NCBI RefSeq assembly: GCF_011046485.1 | Contig: NZ_CP049256.1 | Coordinates: forward strand, 2,914,001 to 2,978,000 | Direction: 5' to 3' | DNA from: Microbacterium sp. 4R-513 | GTDB lineage: Bacteria; Actinomycetota; Actinomycetes; Actinomycetales; Microbacteriaceae | DNA: 64,000 bases | Shown: positions 1 through 8,784 of the stretch, piece after piece | Layout of the letters: each line of letters opens with the position of its first letter | Position numbering within the stretch: position 1 is the first letter of the stretch | The notes under the pieces: generated by a model | What the model was told of the DNA's origin: nothing | What the model saw: the letters and a program-made list of their open reading frames with translations, nothing else | Databases searched by the model: none | Translations under genes and position numbers: made by a program

Positions 1-339
1 CGAGGCGGCGATCAGCGGGAGGACGAAGTCCTCAAGCGCGGGCTTGGGGCAGTGGTCGGTGTGCAGCGCGACCGTGATCGGGTAGTTCTTGGCGACCTCG
101 GTGGCGAACTTCGCGAAGGCGAGAGCGCCGGTCGCGCGGCCCTTCACCGTGTGGCCGGCGAAGTAGTCGGCGCCGCCCGTCGTGACCTGGATGATGCCGT
201 CCGAGCCGGCCTCGGTGAGGCCCTGCAGGATCGCGTTGATCGACTGCGAGCTCGCCGCGTTGATCGCGGGGTACGCGAAGCCGCCGGCCTTCGCGCGGTC
301 CAGCATCTCGGCGTACTGCTCTGGGGTGGCGACGGGCAT
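1..339 (-). CDS. fbaA: Class II fructose-bisphosphate aldolase, N-terminal part (cut by window edge)
   Basis: This is the first 113 residues of a zinc-dependent class II aldolase, which cleaves fructose 1,6-bisphosphate to DHAP and glyceraldehyde 3-phosphate in glycolysis. The protein begins MPVATPEQYAEMLDRAKAGG. The HTDHC motif at residues 93-97 carries the catalytic Asp95 and a zinc-ligand His96 of the family. The ATG at 339 is preceded by an AAGGAG ribosome site. A TAGGCT box on the minus strand at 378-373 could be its -10 element. It is divergent from glpX, so an enzyme that uses fructose 1,6-bisphosphate and the phosphatase that removes it share one intergenic region. The C-terminal two thirds lie outside the window. 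Confidence 0.95.
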   Translation of the reverse strand, partial: MPVATPEQYAEMLDRAKAGGFAYPAINAASSQSINAILQGLTEAGSDGIIQVTTGGADYFAGHTVKGRATGALAFAKFATEVAKNYPITVALHTDHCPKPALEDFVLPLIAAS

Positions 340-398
340 GACAGGCTCCTTGCTCGGGGGACGTTCACGGCAAGCCTAGCGAAGCGCCTTGCGGGGTC

Positions 399-416
399 GG
401 GATGCCACGGCATCCC
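399..416. repeat. Perfect 8-bp inverted repeat between fbaA and glpX
   Basis: GGGATGCC and GGCATCCC are separated by 2 nt, inside the 189-nt divergent intergenic region. It could be a cruciform, an operator, or just two copies of the genome's abundant GGATGCC heptamer in opposite orientation. There is no direct evidence for a function. Confidence 0.4.
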
Positions 417-515
417 TGCTCCTCGACGAGCGGCGCGATCTTCGCGGACGGAAAGAACCGCGATTCCTTCGCGCCAGTGGACCGGAAATCGGCGAAGGGT
501 GTGAAGGCCCGAGGC

Positions 516-521
516 TAGGCT
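516..521 (+). promoter_or_regulatory. -10 box for leaderless glpX
   Basis: TAGGCT lies 7 nt before the glpX ATG and there is no Shine-Dalgarno sequence between. Transcription would start at or next to the start codon. Confidence 0.55.
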
Positions 522-528
522 GACGCCC

Positions 529-1518
529 ATGGTGAGCCTGACCGAAGACATGAGCCCTCTGCACCCCGATCGCAACCTCGCTCTCGAGCTCGTGCGGGCC
601 ACGGAGGCGGCGGCGATCCGGGCCGTCCCCTTCATCGGGCGCGGGCAGAAGGAGCTCGCCGACGGTGCGGCGGTCGACGCGATGCGCGCCTTCCTCACCA
701 CGGTGAACTTCGACGGCGTCATCGTCATCGGCGAGGGGGAGAAGGACAACGCCCCCATGCTTTACAACGGCGAGTCCGTCGGCAACGGGCGCGGGCCGCA
801 GTGCGACATCGCGGTCGACCCGATCGACGGCACGACGCTGACGGCCGAGGGGCGCAACAACGCGCTCTCGGTCATCGCGGTGTCGGATCGCGGCACGATG
901 CTCGACGCCTCAACCGTCTTCTACATGGACAAGCTCGTGACCGGGCCGGCCGGTGTCGGCGTGGTCGACATCCGTCTTCCGATCGCCGAGAACATCCGCC
1001 TGCTCGCCAAGGCGCTCGGGAAGCCCGTCGACGAGCTCGTCGTCTCGGTCCTGAACCGCCCGCGGCACGCGCAGCTCATTCAAGAGATCCGGGATGCCGG
1101 AGCCGGCACGCGACTCATGTCCGACGGCGATGTGGCCGGCGGCATCAACGCCGCGCGCCACAACGCCCGCACCGACATGTGCGTCGGTATCGGCGGCAGT
1201 CCCGAGGGAATCGTCACAGCGTGCGCCATCAAGGCGCTCGGCGGGCACATCCAGGGGCGTCTGTGGCCGCGCGACGACGACGAGAAGCAGAAGGGCGTCG
1301 ATGCGGGCCTCAAGCTCGACGACTTCGTCTACGAGGCGGACGACCTCGTGACCGGCCAGAACACGCTGTTCGTCGCCACCGGCGTGACGAACGGGGAGCT
1401 CGTCGGCGGCGTGCGCCGCGAGGGGGACTGGATCTACACCGAGAGCGTCGTGCTGCGCGGGGCCTCCGGCACCCTGCGGCGGATCACGTCGGAGCACCTG
1501 ACCTCGAAGTGGCTCTGA
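529..1518 (+). CDS. glpX: Class II fructose-1,6-bisphosphatase GlpX
   Basis: The enzyme hydrolyses fructose 1,6-bisphosphate to fructose 6-phosphate, the committed step of gluconeogenesis, in the cytoplasm. The 329-residue length is usual for GlpX. The metal-binding signatures GEGEKDNAPM (about residues 68-77) and DPIDGTT (97-103) are intact. The ATG at 529 was chosen because a TAGGCT -10 box ends 7 nt upstream, implying a leaderless message. It is divergent from the class II aldolase gene, which catalyses the opposing glycolytic reaction. Confidence 0.95.
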   Translation: MVSLTEDMSPLHPDRNLALELVRATEAAAIRAVPFIGRGQKELADGAAVDAMRAFLTTVNFDGVIVIGEGEKDNAPMLYNGESVGNGRGPQCDIAVDPIDGTTLTAEGRNNALSVIAVSDRGTMLDASTVFYMDKLVTGPAGVGVVDIRLPIAENIRLLAKALGKPVDELVVSVLNRPRHAQLIQEIRDAGAGTRLMSDGDVAGGINAARHNARTDMCVGIGGSPEGIVTACAIKALGGHIQGRLWPRDDDEKQKGVDAGLKLDDFVYEADDLVTGQNTLFVATGVTNGELVGGVRREGDWIYTESVVLRGASGTLRRITSEHLTSKWL

Positions 1519-1680
1519 CCGCCTAGCACGGAGCCGACGCGCGAGTCCGGGGTGTCGACCGAGATGTGAACGTTCTGGGAACGTGTCCTAGTCGTTGTCA
1601 AGCCGACCCGGCTGATCGAGAGCCGTCTGGCACAATGGTCAAGGCGTCGAACGGCGCCGACGCACGTCGAAGGGATGCCG

Positions 1681-1884
1681 ATGACCGTGCAGACCACGGG
1701 TCCGCAGACCGGAGCCCAAGCCGTTATCAAGGACGCTACCGACCCCGCCCGCCGACCCGACGTCTTCTTCCGGGTTCGTCGTGACGAGGGACACCAGGTC
1801 TCGGCGTGGTGGATGATCGGCGCGTTCGTGCTCGTCTCGGCTGGCGTCATCGCCCTCATGAGCCTGGTTCCCGGCGGCGCCTGA
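1681..1884 (+). CDS. Small single-pass membrane protein, function unknown
   Basis: A 67-residue protein with a polar N-terminal half and one hydrophobic segment near the C-terminus (about residues 44-64, WWMIGAFVLVSAGVIALMSL), so probably a single-pass membrane protein with its N-terminus in the cytoplasm. I chose the ATG at 1681 over the one at 1675 because AAGGG ends 6 nt before it. An extended -10-like TGGCACAAT at 1628-1636 may drive it. It lies convergent to rmuC with a 27-nt gap. I do not recognise a named family. Confidence 0.6.
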   Translation: MTVQTTGPQTGAQAVIKDATDPARRPDVFFRVRRDEGHQVSAWWMIGAFVLVSAGVIALMSLVPGGA

Positions 1885-1911
1885 CCCGACGACGCAAGGT
1901 CGTTGGCGGTC

Positions 1912-3261
1912 TCAGTCCGTCGCGATTCGGTCGCGCAGATCCCCTAGGTCGGCACCGAGGTCGAGTTCGTCCTCTCGGCCGCCCGATTCGGAGCCTCCGC
2001 CGCGCGTCCGGCCGTCATCGATCGCCTCGAGGAGCTCGGGCGCGGTGAGGTGACGGGGGGCGCGATCGATCGCGGCCGGCGCCGACACCGCATCGAGCTT
2101 GGTCGCGTCGATGCCGGGGAACCGCCGCGCAGAGACCAGCACGCGCGACTCGAGCGAGCCGGTGAACTTGTTGTAGCTGTCGACCGTCCGCTCGATCGCG
2201 CGTCGCAGGTCATCGGCGTGGCTCGCGAGACCGCCGAGCCGCTCGTAGAGCTGGTTGCCCAGGTCGAAGAGGCGCCGCGCCTCGGACGAGACATCCTGCT
2301 GCGTCCACGTGTATGCGACGGTCTTGAGCACCGCCCACAGGTTCACGGGTGACGCCAGCGCCACTCGGCGCCCGAAGGCGTAGTCCAGGAGGGCGGGGTC
2401 CTCCTCCAGCGCCGCCGCCAGGAGCGACTCCGAGGGGACGAAGCACACCACGAACTCGGGGCTCGACGACAGGCCGGCCCAGTACGTCTTCTTGGCGAGG
2501 GCATCGACGTGCGCCCGGACGGCTTTGACGTGCTTCTCGAGCAGCGCCTTGCGCCGCGCGCCCTCGGCGCCTTGCGCGGTCAGCGGGATCGCGCTCGCCT
2601 CGAGGTACGCGTCGAGCGGCACCTTGGCATCGACGGCCAGCGCCTTGTCGCCGGGGAGGCGGATGACCATATCGGGACGGCCGGCCCCGGCATCCGTCAC
2701 GATCGACGTCTGGGTATCGAAGTCGACGTAGCGCGTGAGGCCTGCCGCCTCGACGACGCGTCGCAGCTGCGTCTCACCCCACACACCCCTGGTGCTGCCC
2801 GAACGGAGGGCGCTCGCGAGGGATTCGGTCGTCGCGCGAAGGGCCTCGTCGGACTCGCGCGAGTGCCGCAGCTGCTCGGCGAGAGCCCCGAACTGCTCCT
2901 GCCGGTCGCGCTCGAGCGCATCGACCTTCTGCTGCATCGTGTGGAGCGTCTCGCTCACCGGTGCGAGGGCGCGGAGCACGGCGTGCTCGCGCCGCTCCCG
3001 CTCTTCGCGCATCGCCTGGTCGGCGCGCGCCTGCCCGGCGAGCTCACGATAGAGCAGCTGCTGGTGGTCGAGCTGCGCCTGCACGCCGGCGCGCGCGGCC
3101 TCGGACGCCGCGAGGTGCGCGCGGAGCTCGCCCTGCTCGCGCGATGCCCGCGTCGTGCCGCGCGCGAGACCCGCGAACCACCCGGCGAGCAGGCCGGCCG
3201 CGAGACTGCCGATCACGAGGATCGAAACGAGAAGAGCATCCATGTGAGAAGGATGGCTCAT
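1912..3261 (-). CDS. rmuC: RmuC-family DNA recombination protein
   Basis: RmuC proteins carry a nuclease-like domain and are linked to limiting DNA inversions and rearrangements; the exact activity is poorly known. This 449-residue protein has an N-terminal membrane anchor (residues 7-30), a long Ala/Arg/Glu-rich coiled coil (about 35-150), and then the conserved RmuC domain with GVWGETQLRRVVEAAGL, PDMVIRLPG and LAVDAKVPLDAYLEA. The ATG at 3261 overlaps the stop of the upstream HNH gene as ATGA, which suggests translational coupling. An internal ATG at 3243 (MDALLVS) is an alternative start. Both genes probably form one transcript. Confidence 0.88.
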   Translation of the reverse strand: MSHPSHMDALLVSILVIGSLAAGLLAGWFAGLARGTTRASREQGELRAHLAASEAARAGVQAQLDHQQLLYRELAGQARADQAMREERERREHAVLRALAPVSETLHTMQQKVDALERDRQEQFGALAEQLRHSRESDEALRATTESLASALRSGSTRGVWGETQLRRVVEAAGLTRYVDFDTQTSIVTDAGAGRPDMVIRLPGDKALAVDAKVPLDAYLEASAIPLTAQGAEGARRKALLEKHVKAVRAHVDALAKKTYWAGLSSSPEFVVCFVPSESLLAAALEEDPALLDYAFGRRVALASPVNLWAVLKTVAYTWTQQDVSSEARRLFDLGNQLYERLGGLASHADDLRRAIERTVDSYNKFTGSLESRVLVSARRFPGIDATKLDAVSAPAAIDRAPRHLTAPELLEAIDDGRTRGGGSESGGREDELDLGADLGDLRDRIATD

Positions 3262-4643
3262 GCCTCCGACACCCGGCGGGATTCGAGCTCCGGAAGGAAT
3301 GTCACCGGAAGCGGCGGCTCGTCGATGTAGAGGCGACCCAGCGGCGACGTCCATTCCATGACGCCGCCCTTCAACTGGCGCACTCGCCACGGCGTGAACT
3401 GCTTCATCGAGTGATGTCGCTGGCAGAGATGGCAGAGGTTGCACCGGTGGGTCCTGCCGCCCAGCGCCGCGTCATGGTTGTGGTCGACCTCGCAGCGCAC
3501 CGCCGGGAGCCGGCAGCCCGGGAACCGACAGCGTTGATCTCGTGCCCGGAGGTACCGGTCGAGGGAAGCCGGTCGCGCGTACGTGTCGACCTCGATGACC
3601 GATCCTGTGACCGGGTCGGTGAGGATCCGCTCGATCGGGTGAGTCGTCGAGCCCAGGAGCGCCCGAGCCGTCTCAGCGTCGATCGGGGAGTGTCCGACGA
3701 GATCAGCCGGTCCGTCGTCGGCTCCGAGAGCGGTCAACGCCGGCACGACGACCTGAACGCGTGCACGGATCGCTCCGAGCGTGCCGGGTCCGTCATCCGT
3801 CCGCGTCGGGTCGGCGTCCGGCGCCCCGGTCAACAGGATGTCGGCCAGGACGTCGGCGCGGATCTGGTCCAGCGTCCGCGCGTCGCTCGCCACCACGTCA
3901 CCCGGGATGAGTCGCGACAGCGTCTCATCCCGGGTAGAAGCGGAGGACGAGGCATCCGTCTTCTGAGAGGTCGACGTCGGAGCGTGCGTGCGCGCATTGC
4001 TGATCGCGCGCCCCTGCGCGGTCAGCCGGTCGTAGACGGCATGAGCGAGGACCGAGGGGAGCGTCGCGATGAGATCGGACATGCCTTCGCCGAGGTCGAT
4101 CACGCGGACGTTCCGCGTCTCGCGGGCCTCTTGATGACGCTCCGCCAGGGTCCGCGGATGCAGCCGCGCCGCGACGATCTCGAGCCGGGACCTGACCCGG
4201 CCAGGGGTGTCTTCCTGGCATACGGCGATCGCGACCGTCTCGAAGTCGTCCCGCTTGTGGGGCGGCAGGGCGGCGCCGAGCTCGGTGATGAGCCGCTGAT
4301 GCCGCTCGGAGATCTCGTTGTGCCGACCAGCCTCGAACGTGCGTGGATACAGCTCGGTCAGCTCCCGCGCCTCACCGATGCGCCGCTGCACGGAGCGGTC
4401 GTCCATCATCAGGATGCCGGCGAACTCGGCCGCAATGGACCGAAGCGCCATGTCGTGGTCGCGTACGCGAGCGTCGCTCGACGCGGCGACGTCTTCGGCG
4501 ATCCTGCCACCGCGCGCGAGGGCGGTCGTCACCATCGCGCGGGCCTCGGCCGCGGCATCCAATCCCCGCTGCAGCAGCGCAGCCGCATCGGCGAGCTCGG
4601 CAGCCTGAACGTCGGTCAAGCCGAGAACTCCGTGCCCGTGCAT
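3258..4643 (-). CDS. DUF222 protein with C-terminal HNH nuclease domain (13E12-repeat type)
   Basis: A 461-residue member of the actinobacterial family with an N-terminal helical DUF222 region and a C-terminal HNH domain. The HNH part has zinc-binding Cys pairs and the core VDHNHDAALGG...CHLCQRHHSMKQ at about residues 386-415. These proteins are multi-copy in actinobacteria and spread in ways that resemble selfish elements; no substrate has been proven. Its stop overlaps the rmuC start by ATGA, so this nuclease-like protein and RmuC are probably co-expressed. Start at 4643 (MHGHGVLGLTDVQ) is the first in-frame ATG, and a later start is possible. Confidence 0.85.
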   Translation of the reverse strand: MHGHGVLGLTDVQAAELADAAALLQRGLDAAAEARAMVTTALARGGRIAEDVAASSDARVRDHDMALRSIAAEFAGILMMDDRSVQRRIGEARELTELYPRTFEAGRHNEISERHQRLITELGAALPPHKRDDFETVAIAVCQEDTPGRVRSRLEIVAARLHPRTLAERHQEARETRNVRVIDLGEGMSDLIATLPSVLAHAVYDRLTAQGRAISNARTHAPTSTSQKTDASSSASTRDETLSRLIPGDVVASDARTLDQIRADVLADILLTGAPDADPTRTDDGPGTLGAIRARVQVVVPALTALGADDGPADLVGHSPIDAETARALLGSTTHPIERILTDPVTGSVIEVDTYARPASLDRYLRARDQRCRFPGCRLPAVRCEVDHNHDAALGGRTHRCNLCHLCQRHHSMKQFTPWRVRQLKGGVMEWTSPLGRLYIDEPPLPVTFLPELESRRVSEA

Positions 4644-4783
4644 CGTGCCCCATCAGGTCGCCGCACCGCGATCGCGCTGCGTGATCTCGCCCGGGCACTG
4701 GGCTTGGTCTCGTCGGCTGAGAAGCTTCTCTTCCGACGCGAGACAAGCCTCTCACCGACCTCCGACATCGCCGGCGGAAGGGA

Positions 4784-5401
4784 TCAGGCGACGGCGACCG
4801 CCGCGTCGAAGTCGAAGAGGGGCGCCGGCTCCACGACTCGGATCTGCGAGATCCGCACGTTCGCAGCCTCGGCGAGCGACGTCATGCTGTAGGCGCCGGT
4901 GCGGTGTGCGGCATCGATCATGATGTGCGCGCAGGCGAGGGCATCCGCGGACGCGTCGTGATGGGCGAAATCCATGAACCCCGCCACCGCCGCGACGGAC
5001 GGCAGCCGGTACGAGTCCAGCTCGTACAGCTTTCGCGCCACCTGCAGACTGCACATATAGCGGTACGGCGGGCACACCTCGCCGGTCGCCTCGCACGCCA
5101 GCCGGATCACGGTCATGTCGAAGCCGGCGTTGTGCGCGACGAGCACATCGTCGCCGACGAACGCGGCAAGATCGACGAGCTGCTCGGTCCAGCCCTTCGC
5201 GCCGATGACGTCTTCTTGACGGATGCCGTGGATCCGCGTGTTCAGTTCGAAGAACCGGTCGTGGCCGGGCGGGGGCTGGATGAGCCACCCAGCCGTTGCG
5301 ACCACCTCGCCATCGCGCACGCGGGCCATCCCGACGGAGCATGCGGAGGCAGTGCTGGAGTTCGCCGTCTCGAAGTCGATCGCGGTGAAGTCCAATGGCA
5401 C
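4784..5401 (-). CDS. DnaQ-like 3'-5' exonuclease (DEDDh)
   Basis: A 205-residue stand-alone exonuclease of the DnaQ/RNase T fold. The DEDDh residues are visible: Exo I D9 and E11 in IDFETA, Exo II D95 in HNAGFD, and Exo III H148 and D153 in HHDASAD. I chose the GTG at 5401 because a GTGAGG ribosome site sits 8 nt upstream and because the catalytic Asp then falls at residue 9, as in the family; an upstream ATG would add about 25 basic residues. It is probably a proofreading-like or repair nuclease. No polymerase partner lies nearby. Confidence 0.85.
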   Translation of the reverse strand: MPLDFTAIDFETANSSTASACSVGMARVRDGEVVATAGWLIQPPPGHDRFFELNTRIHGIRQEDVIGAKGWTEQLVDLAAFVGDDVLVAHNAGFDMTVIRLACEATGEVCPPYRYMCSLQVARKLYELDSYRLPSVAAVAGFMDFAHHDASADALACAHIMIDAAHRTGAYSMTSLAEAANVRISQIRVVEPAPLFDFDAAVAVA

Positions 5402-5493
5402 GCTGCCAGCCTCACCCGCAGCCGTGCGACGGATGCCGAGGCGCGCCGTGCGGCGGGGAACAGGAGTTCGAGGCATCCGTCGTCCGCCCGCCG

Positions 5494-5499
5494 TAGGCT
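5494..5499 (+). promoter_or_regulatory. -10 box for leaderless methyltransferase operon
   Basis: TAGGCT lies 6 nt before the ATG at 5506, with no ribosome-binding sequence between. Confidence 0.55.
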
Positions 5500-5505
5500 C
5501 GGGAC

Positions 5506-6249
5506 ATGGCCAGCCGCGAAGAGATGTCCAGGTCGTTCGGCTCCGCCGCGGGAGCCTACGAGTCGGGCCGGCCCGACTACCCGCTCGAGGCGGTGCAGTG
5601 GCTGCTCGCGCCGGCGCGCGGTCGTGAGCGGGTCGAGCGGGTCGCCGACGCCGGAGCGGGGACCGGCAAGCTCACGCGGGCGCTCGTCGAGGCGGGCGCG
5701 GAGGTCGTGGCGATCGATCCGGATCCGGCCATGCTCGCGACCCTGCGCGACAACGTCTTCGCTGTGCCGACCTTTGTCGGGACGGCTGAACAGCTTCCGC
5801 TTCCCGATGCCAGCGTCGACGTCGTGACGTTCGGCCAGGCGTGGCACTGGGTTGACCCCGCGGCCGCCTCTCAGGAGGCCGCCCGTGTGCTGCGTTCGGG
5901 CGGCGTGCTCGGTCTGATCTGGAACGTCCGTGACGAGAGCGTGGACTGGGTGCGCCGGCTCACCGCGATCATGCACCCGTCGCCGGCCGAGTCGCTCATC
6001 GCGGAGGGCGGTCCTGACCCCCACCCGCCTTTCACGTCGTTCGAGCGCGAGACGTGGGAGTGGAAGCGGCCGATCACGAAGCCCGTCTTCACCAACATGG
6101 TGGCGTCTCGCAGCTACGTCATCACCGCGGGTCCGGATGAGCGGGCGCGGATCCTCCGACACGTCGAGGAGCTGTACGACGAGGTCGGCGGCGGGGGAGA
6201 GATCGCGCTGCCGTACCGGACTGAGGCGTTCCGAGGCATCCGCCCATGA
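5506..6249 (+). CDS. Class I SAM-dependent methyltransferase (Methyltransf_11 type)
   Basis: A 247-residue small-molecule-type methyltransferase. The SAM-binding motif I is VADAGAGTGKL at about residues 46-56, the acidic end of strand 2 is IDPDPAML, and the motif TFGQAWHWVD is typical of this subgroup. The substrate cannot be read from the sequence. It overlaps the next gene by ATGA, and that gene overlaps the HAD gene by GTGA, so three enzymes are translated as one unit from a leaderless promoter. Confidence 0.88.
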   Translation: MASREEMSRSFGSAAGAYESGRPDYPLEAVQWLLAPARGRERVERVADAGAGTGKLTRALVEAGAEVVAIDPDPAMLATLRDNVFAVPTFVGTAEQLPLPDASVDVVTFGQAWHWVDPAAASQEAARVLRSGGVLGLIWNVRDESVDWVRRLTAIMHPSPAESLIAEGGPDPHPPFTSFERETWEWKRPITKPVFTNMVASRSYVITAGPDERARILRHVEELYDEVGGGGEIALPYRTEAFRGIRP

Positions 6250-6875
6250 GCGCTCAGAAGCTGATCGTCTGCAACTTCGTCACCGTCGACGGACGGTACG
6301 AGGATGACGACCACGACATTATCTCGTTCTTCGAGCACCAGCATCCCGACTACGACGGCGCCGACTCGTTCGACTTCTACACCGCCGAACTGCTCGAGAA
6401 CTCCGACACCCTGCTGCTCGCGGGGCGCCGGTCGTTCCTCGGGAACATGGAGTACTGGTCGGGCGTGCGAGGCAACCCCCAGGCCACCGCAATCCGACGC
6501 GAGTTCGCCGACCTGATCCTCGACGTCGACAAGGTGGTCGTCTCCGACACGATCACGCGCGAAGACATCGCGCCCTACTCCAACACCCGGATCGTGCGGA
6601 TCGCCGACGCCCGCTCCATGGTGGCGGCGATGAAAGAGACGCCGGGTCGCGGCATCCTGATCCTCCTCGGGCGGGTGCTGTGGAACGACCTGATGCATGC
6701 CGGACTCGTCGACGAGCTGCACCTCGTGACCTTCCCGCTCATCGCGGGCGGGGGAGTGTCGCTCTTCGATTCGCGGCCGCCCGTCGCGCTGCGGCTGCTC
6801 GAGACGCGCGTGTGGGAGGAGTCCGGCAACGTCCTCATGCGGTGGCGCGTCGACCCCGACGGGCGGGGCGCGTGA
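6246..6875 (+). CDS. Dihydrofolate reductase / RibD C-terminal family protein
   Basis: A 209-residue protein of the RibD_C/DHFR-like NADPH-dependent reductase superfamily. It starts with the strand KLIVCNFVTVDGRYED and has LLLAGRRSFLG in the position of the family's GRxT(Y/F) loop. Members of this group are often annotated dihydrofolate reductase family protein, but real substrates are mostly unknown. The sequence does not carry the classical folate-enzyme motifs, so a role in folate synthesis should not be assumed. It is coupled on both sides by 4-nt overlaps. Confidence 0.82.
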   Translation: MSAQKLIVCNFVTVDGRYEDDDHDIISFFEHQHPDYDGADSFDFYTAELLENSDTLLLAGRRSFLGNMEYWSGVRGNPQATAIRREFADLILDVDKVVVSDTITREDIAPYSNTRIVRIADARSMVAAMKETPGRGILILLGRVLWNDLMHAGLVDELHLVTFPLIAGGGVSLFDSRPPVALRLLETRVWEESGNVLMRWRVDPDGRGA

Positions 6876-7573
6876 GCATCCGCGGCGTCTGCTTCGACCT
6901 CGACGGCACCCTGCTGCGGGACGACAAGATGGGCCAGGTCGTGACGGATGTCGCGGCCGAGGTCGCGGCGCGGCATCCCGAACTGGACGCGGCCGAGGTG
7001 TCGGCCGCCAACCTCGAGGCGTGGCGGCTGTACTGGCCCGAGCTGGCCGAGCAGTGGTTCACGGGCGAGGTCGACGAGGACGCCGTCGCGCGGGAGGTGT
7101 GGCGTCGCACGCTGGCGGGCTTCGACGTCGACGACCGGGAGACCGTCGACCACGCTCTCGCCCTGCACACGGCCGGCGAGCAGGCGTCGTTCGAGCTCTA
7201 CCCCGAGTCGCGCGAGGTGCTCGCGGCGCTGCGGGAGCGAGGCATCCGGATCGCGATCATCACCAACGGTCCGACGGGCCTGCAGCGGGCCAAGGTCGAT
7301 GCCGTGGGCCTCGGCGACCTCGTGGACGCGGTCATAGTCTCGGGCGAGCACGGCGTCGAGAAGCCCGAGGCAGAGATCTTCGAGATCGCCCTCGGGATGC
7401 TGGGGCTCGGCGCCGACGAGGCGCTCCACATCGGCGACAACCAGGTGGCGGATGTCGAGGGCGCTCGCCGTGCCGGTCTGCGGGCGGTGTGGATCAACCG
7501 CGTCGAGGCGGTGCAGGACTGCGAGCCGGATGCCGTCGTGACGGAGTTGCGAGGACTGCTCGACCTGCTCTGA
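6872..7573 (+). CDS. HAD-superfamily hydrolase
   Basis: A 233-residue haloacid-dehalogenase phosphatase with an alpha-helical cap. Motif I is FDLDGTLL (D9 nucleophile, D11), motif II is IITNGP, motif III contains the Lys of VEKPEAEIF, and motif IV is HIGDNQVADV. The GTG start at 6872 overlaps the upstream stop as GTGA. It is likely a phosphatase of a small phosphorylated metabolite, and the operon gives no clear pathway. Confidence 0.88.
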   Translation: MSIRGVCFDLDGTLLRDDKMGQVVTDVAAEVAARHPELDAAEVSAANLEAWRLYWPELAEQWFTGEVDEDAVAREVWRRTLAGFDVDDRETVDHALALHTAGEQASFELYPESREVLAALRERGIRIAIITNGPTGLQRAKVDAVGLGDLVDAVIVSGEHGVEKPEAEIFEIALGMLGLGADEALHIGDNQVADVEGARRAGLRAVWINRVEAVQDCEPDAVVTELRGLLDLL

Positions 7574-7602
7574 GCGGCCACGGCCACCCACGGCCGCCCA
7601 CG

Positions 7603-7608
7603 TAGACT
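7603..7608 (+). promoter_or_regulatory. -10 box for leaderless ychF
   Basis: TAGACT lies 8 nt before the GTG at 7617, with no Shine-Dalgarno sequence. Confidence 0.5.
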
Positions 7609-7616
7609 GGACTCCC

Positions 7617-8690
7617 GTGGCTCTCACCATCGGAATCGTCGGTCTGCCGAATGTCGGCAAGTCCACCCTCTTCAACGCCCTGACCAAGAATCAGGTGCTC
7701 GCGGCGAACTACCCGTTCGCGACGATCGAGCCCAACATCGGGGTCGTGAACCTGCCCGACCCGCGGCTCGACAAGCTGGCCGAGATCTTCCACAGCGAGC
7801 GGATCCTCCCGGCGGCCGTCTCCTTCGTCGACATCGCCGGCATCGTGCGGGGCGCGTCGGAGGGCGAGGGGCTCGGCAACAAGTTCCTCGCGAACATCCG
7901 CGAAGCCGATGCGATCGCACAGGTCGTGCGCGGCTTCGCCGACGACGACGTCGTGCACGTCGAGGGCGCGGTGAACCCGCAGAGCGACATGGAGACCATC
8001 AACGCGGAGCTGCAGCTCGCCGATCTCGAGACGCTCGAGAAGGCGATCGCCCGCTACGAGAAGGAGGTGCGTGGCCGCAAGCTCGACCCCGTCGTGCTCC
8101 AGACCGCCGAGGCTGCGCGCGACGCGCTGCAGCGCGGGGAGCTGCTGTCGGCGTCGGGCATCGACCTTTCGCCCATCAAGGAGCTCGGGCTCCTCACCGC
8201 GAAGCCCTTCATCTTCGTGTTCAACGTCGACGAGGCGGTGTTGACGGATGCCTCGCGCAAGGCCGAGCTCGAAGCCCTGGTCGCGCCCGCCAAGGCGGTG
8301 TTCCTCGACGCGAAGATCGAGTCCGAGCTGATCGACCTGGACCCCGAGGACGCTGCCGAGCTGCTGGCCTCGACGGGTCAGGAGGAGTCGGGTCTCGACC
8401 AGCTCGCTCGAATCGGGTTCGACACGCTGGGCCTGCAGACCTACCTCACGGCGGGCCCGAAGGAGGCTCGCGCCTGGACGATCGGCAAGGGCTGGAAGGC
8501 CCCGCAGGCGGCCGGCGTGATCCACACGGACTTCGAGAAGGGCTTCATCAAGGCCGAGGTGATCTCCTTCGACGACCTGGTGGCGACAGGCTCGGTCGTC
8601 GAGGCCCGCTCGAAGGGCAAGGCTCGCCTGGAGGGCAAGGACTACGTCATGCAGGACGGCGACGTCGTGGAGTTCCGCTTCAACGTATAG
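7617..8690 (+). CDS. ychF: Redox-regulated ATPase YchF (Obg family)
   Basis: A 357-residue P-loop protein of the OLA1/YchF group, which hydrolyses ATP rather than GTP, binds the ribosome and is involved in stress responses. The P-loop GLPNVGKST is at residues 8-16 and is followed by the G2/G3 region (DIAGIVRGASEGEGLGN). The C-terminal TGS-like domain ends in the typical DGDVVEFRFNV. The length equals the usual family length. GTG at 7617 gives the normal N-terminus MALTIGIVGLPNVGKST. Confidence 0.95.
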   Translation: MALTIGIVGLPNVGKSTLFNALTKNQVLAANYPFATIEPNIGVVNLPDPRLDKLAEIFHSERILPAAVSFVDIAGIVRGASEGEGLGNKFLANIREADAIAQVVRGFADDDVVHVEGAVNPQSDMETINAELQLADLETLEKAIARYEKEVRGRKLDPVVLQTAEAARDALQRGELLSASGIDLSPIKELGLLTAKPFIFVFNVDEAVLTDASRKAELEALVAPAKAVFLDAKIESELIDLDPEDAAELLASTGQEESGLDQLARIGFDTLGLQTYLTAGPKEARAWTIGKGWKAPQAAGVIHTDFEKGFIKAEVISFDDLVATGSVVEARSKGKARLEGKDYVMQDGDVVEFRFNV

Positions 8691-8738
8691 TCCGACGCGC
8701 GACACCGCCACGGACCGGTGCGGTCGGCGCCGGATGCG

Positions 8739-8778
8739 CGACGACGGCGGCCGGCCCGAAGGCCGACCGCCGTCGTCG
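8739..8778. terminator. Bidirectional hairpin between ychF and the xylanase gene
   Basis: An 18-bp stem with one C-A mismatch and a CGAA loop lies between two convergent genes. There is no T-tract, as is common for high-GC actinobacterial terminators. Confidence 0.7.
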
Positions 8779-8784
8779 TCCGAA

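Noticed and set aside
1595..1636. TTGTCA ... CACAAT as a promoter for the small membrane protein
   Set aside because: Spacing is 30 nt, too long for a normal -35/-10 pair. Only the extended -10-like element was kept, as a weak remark.
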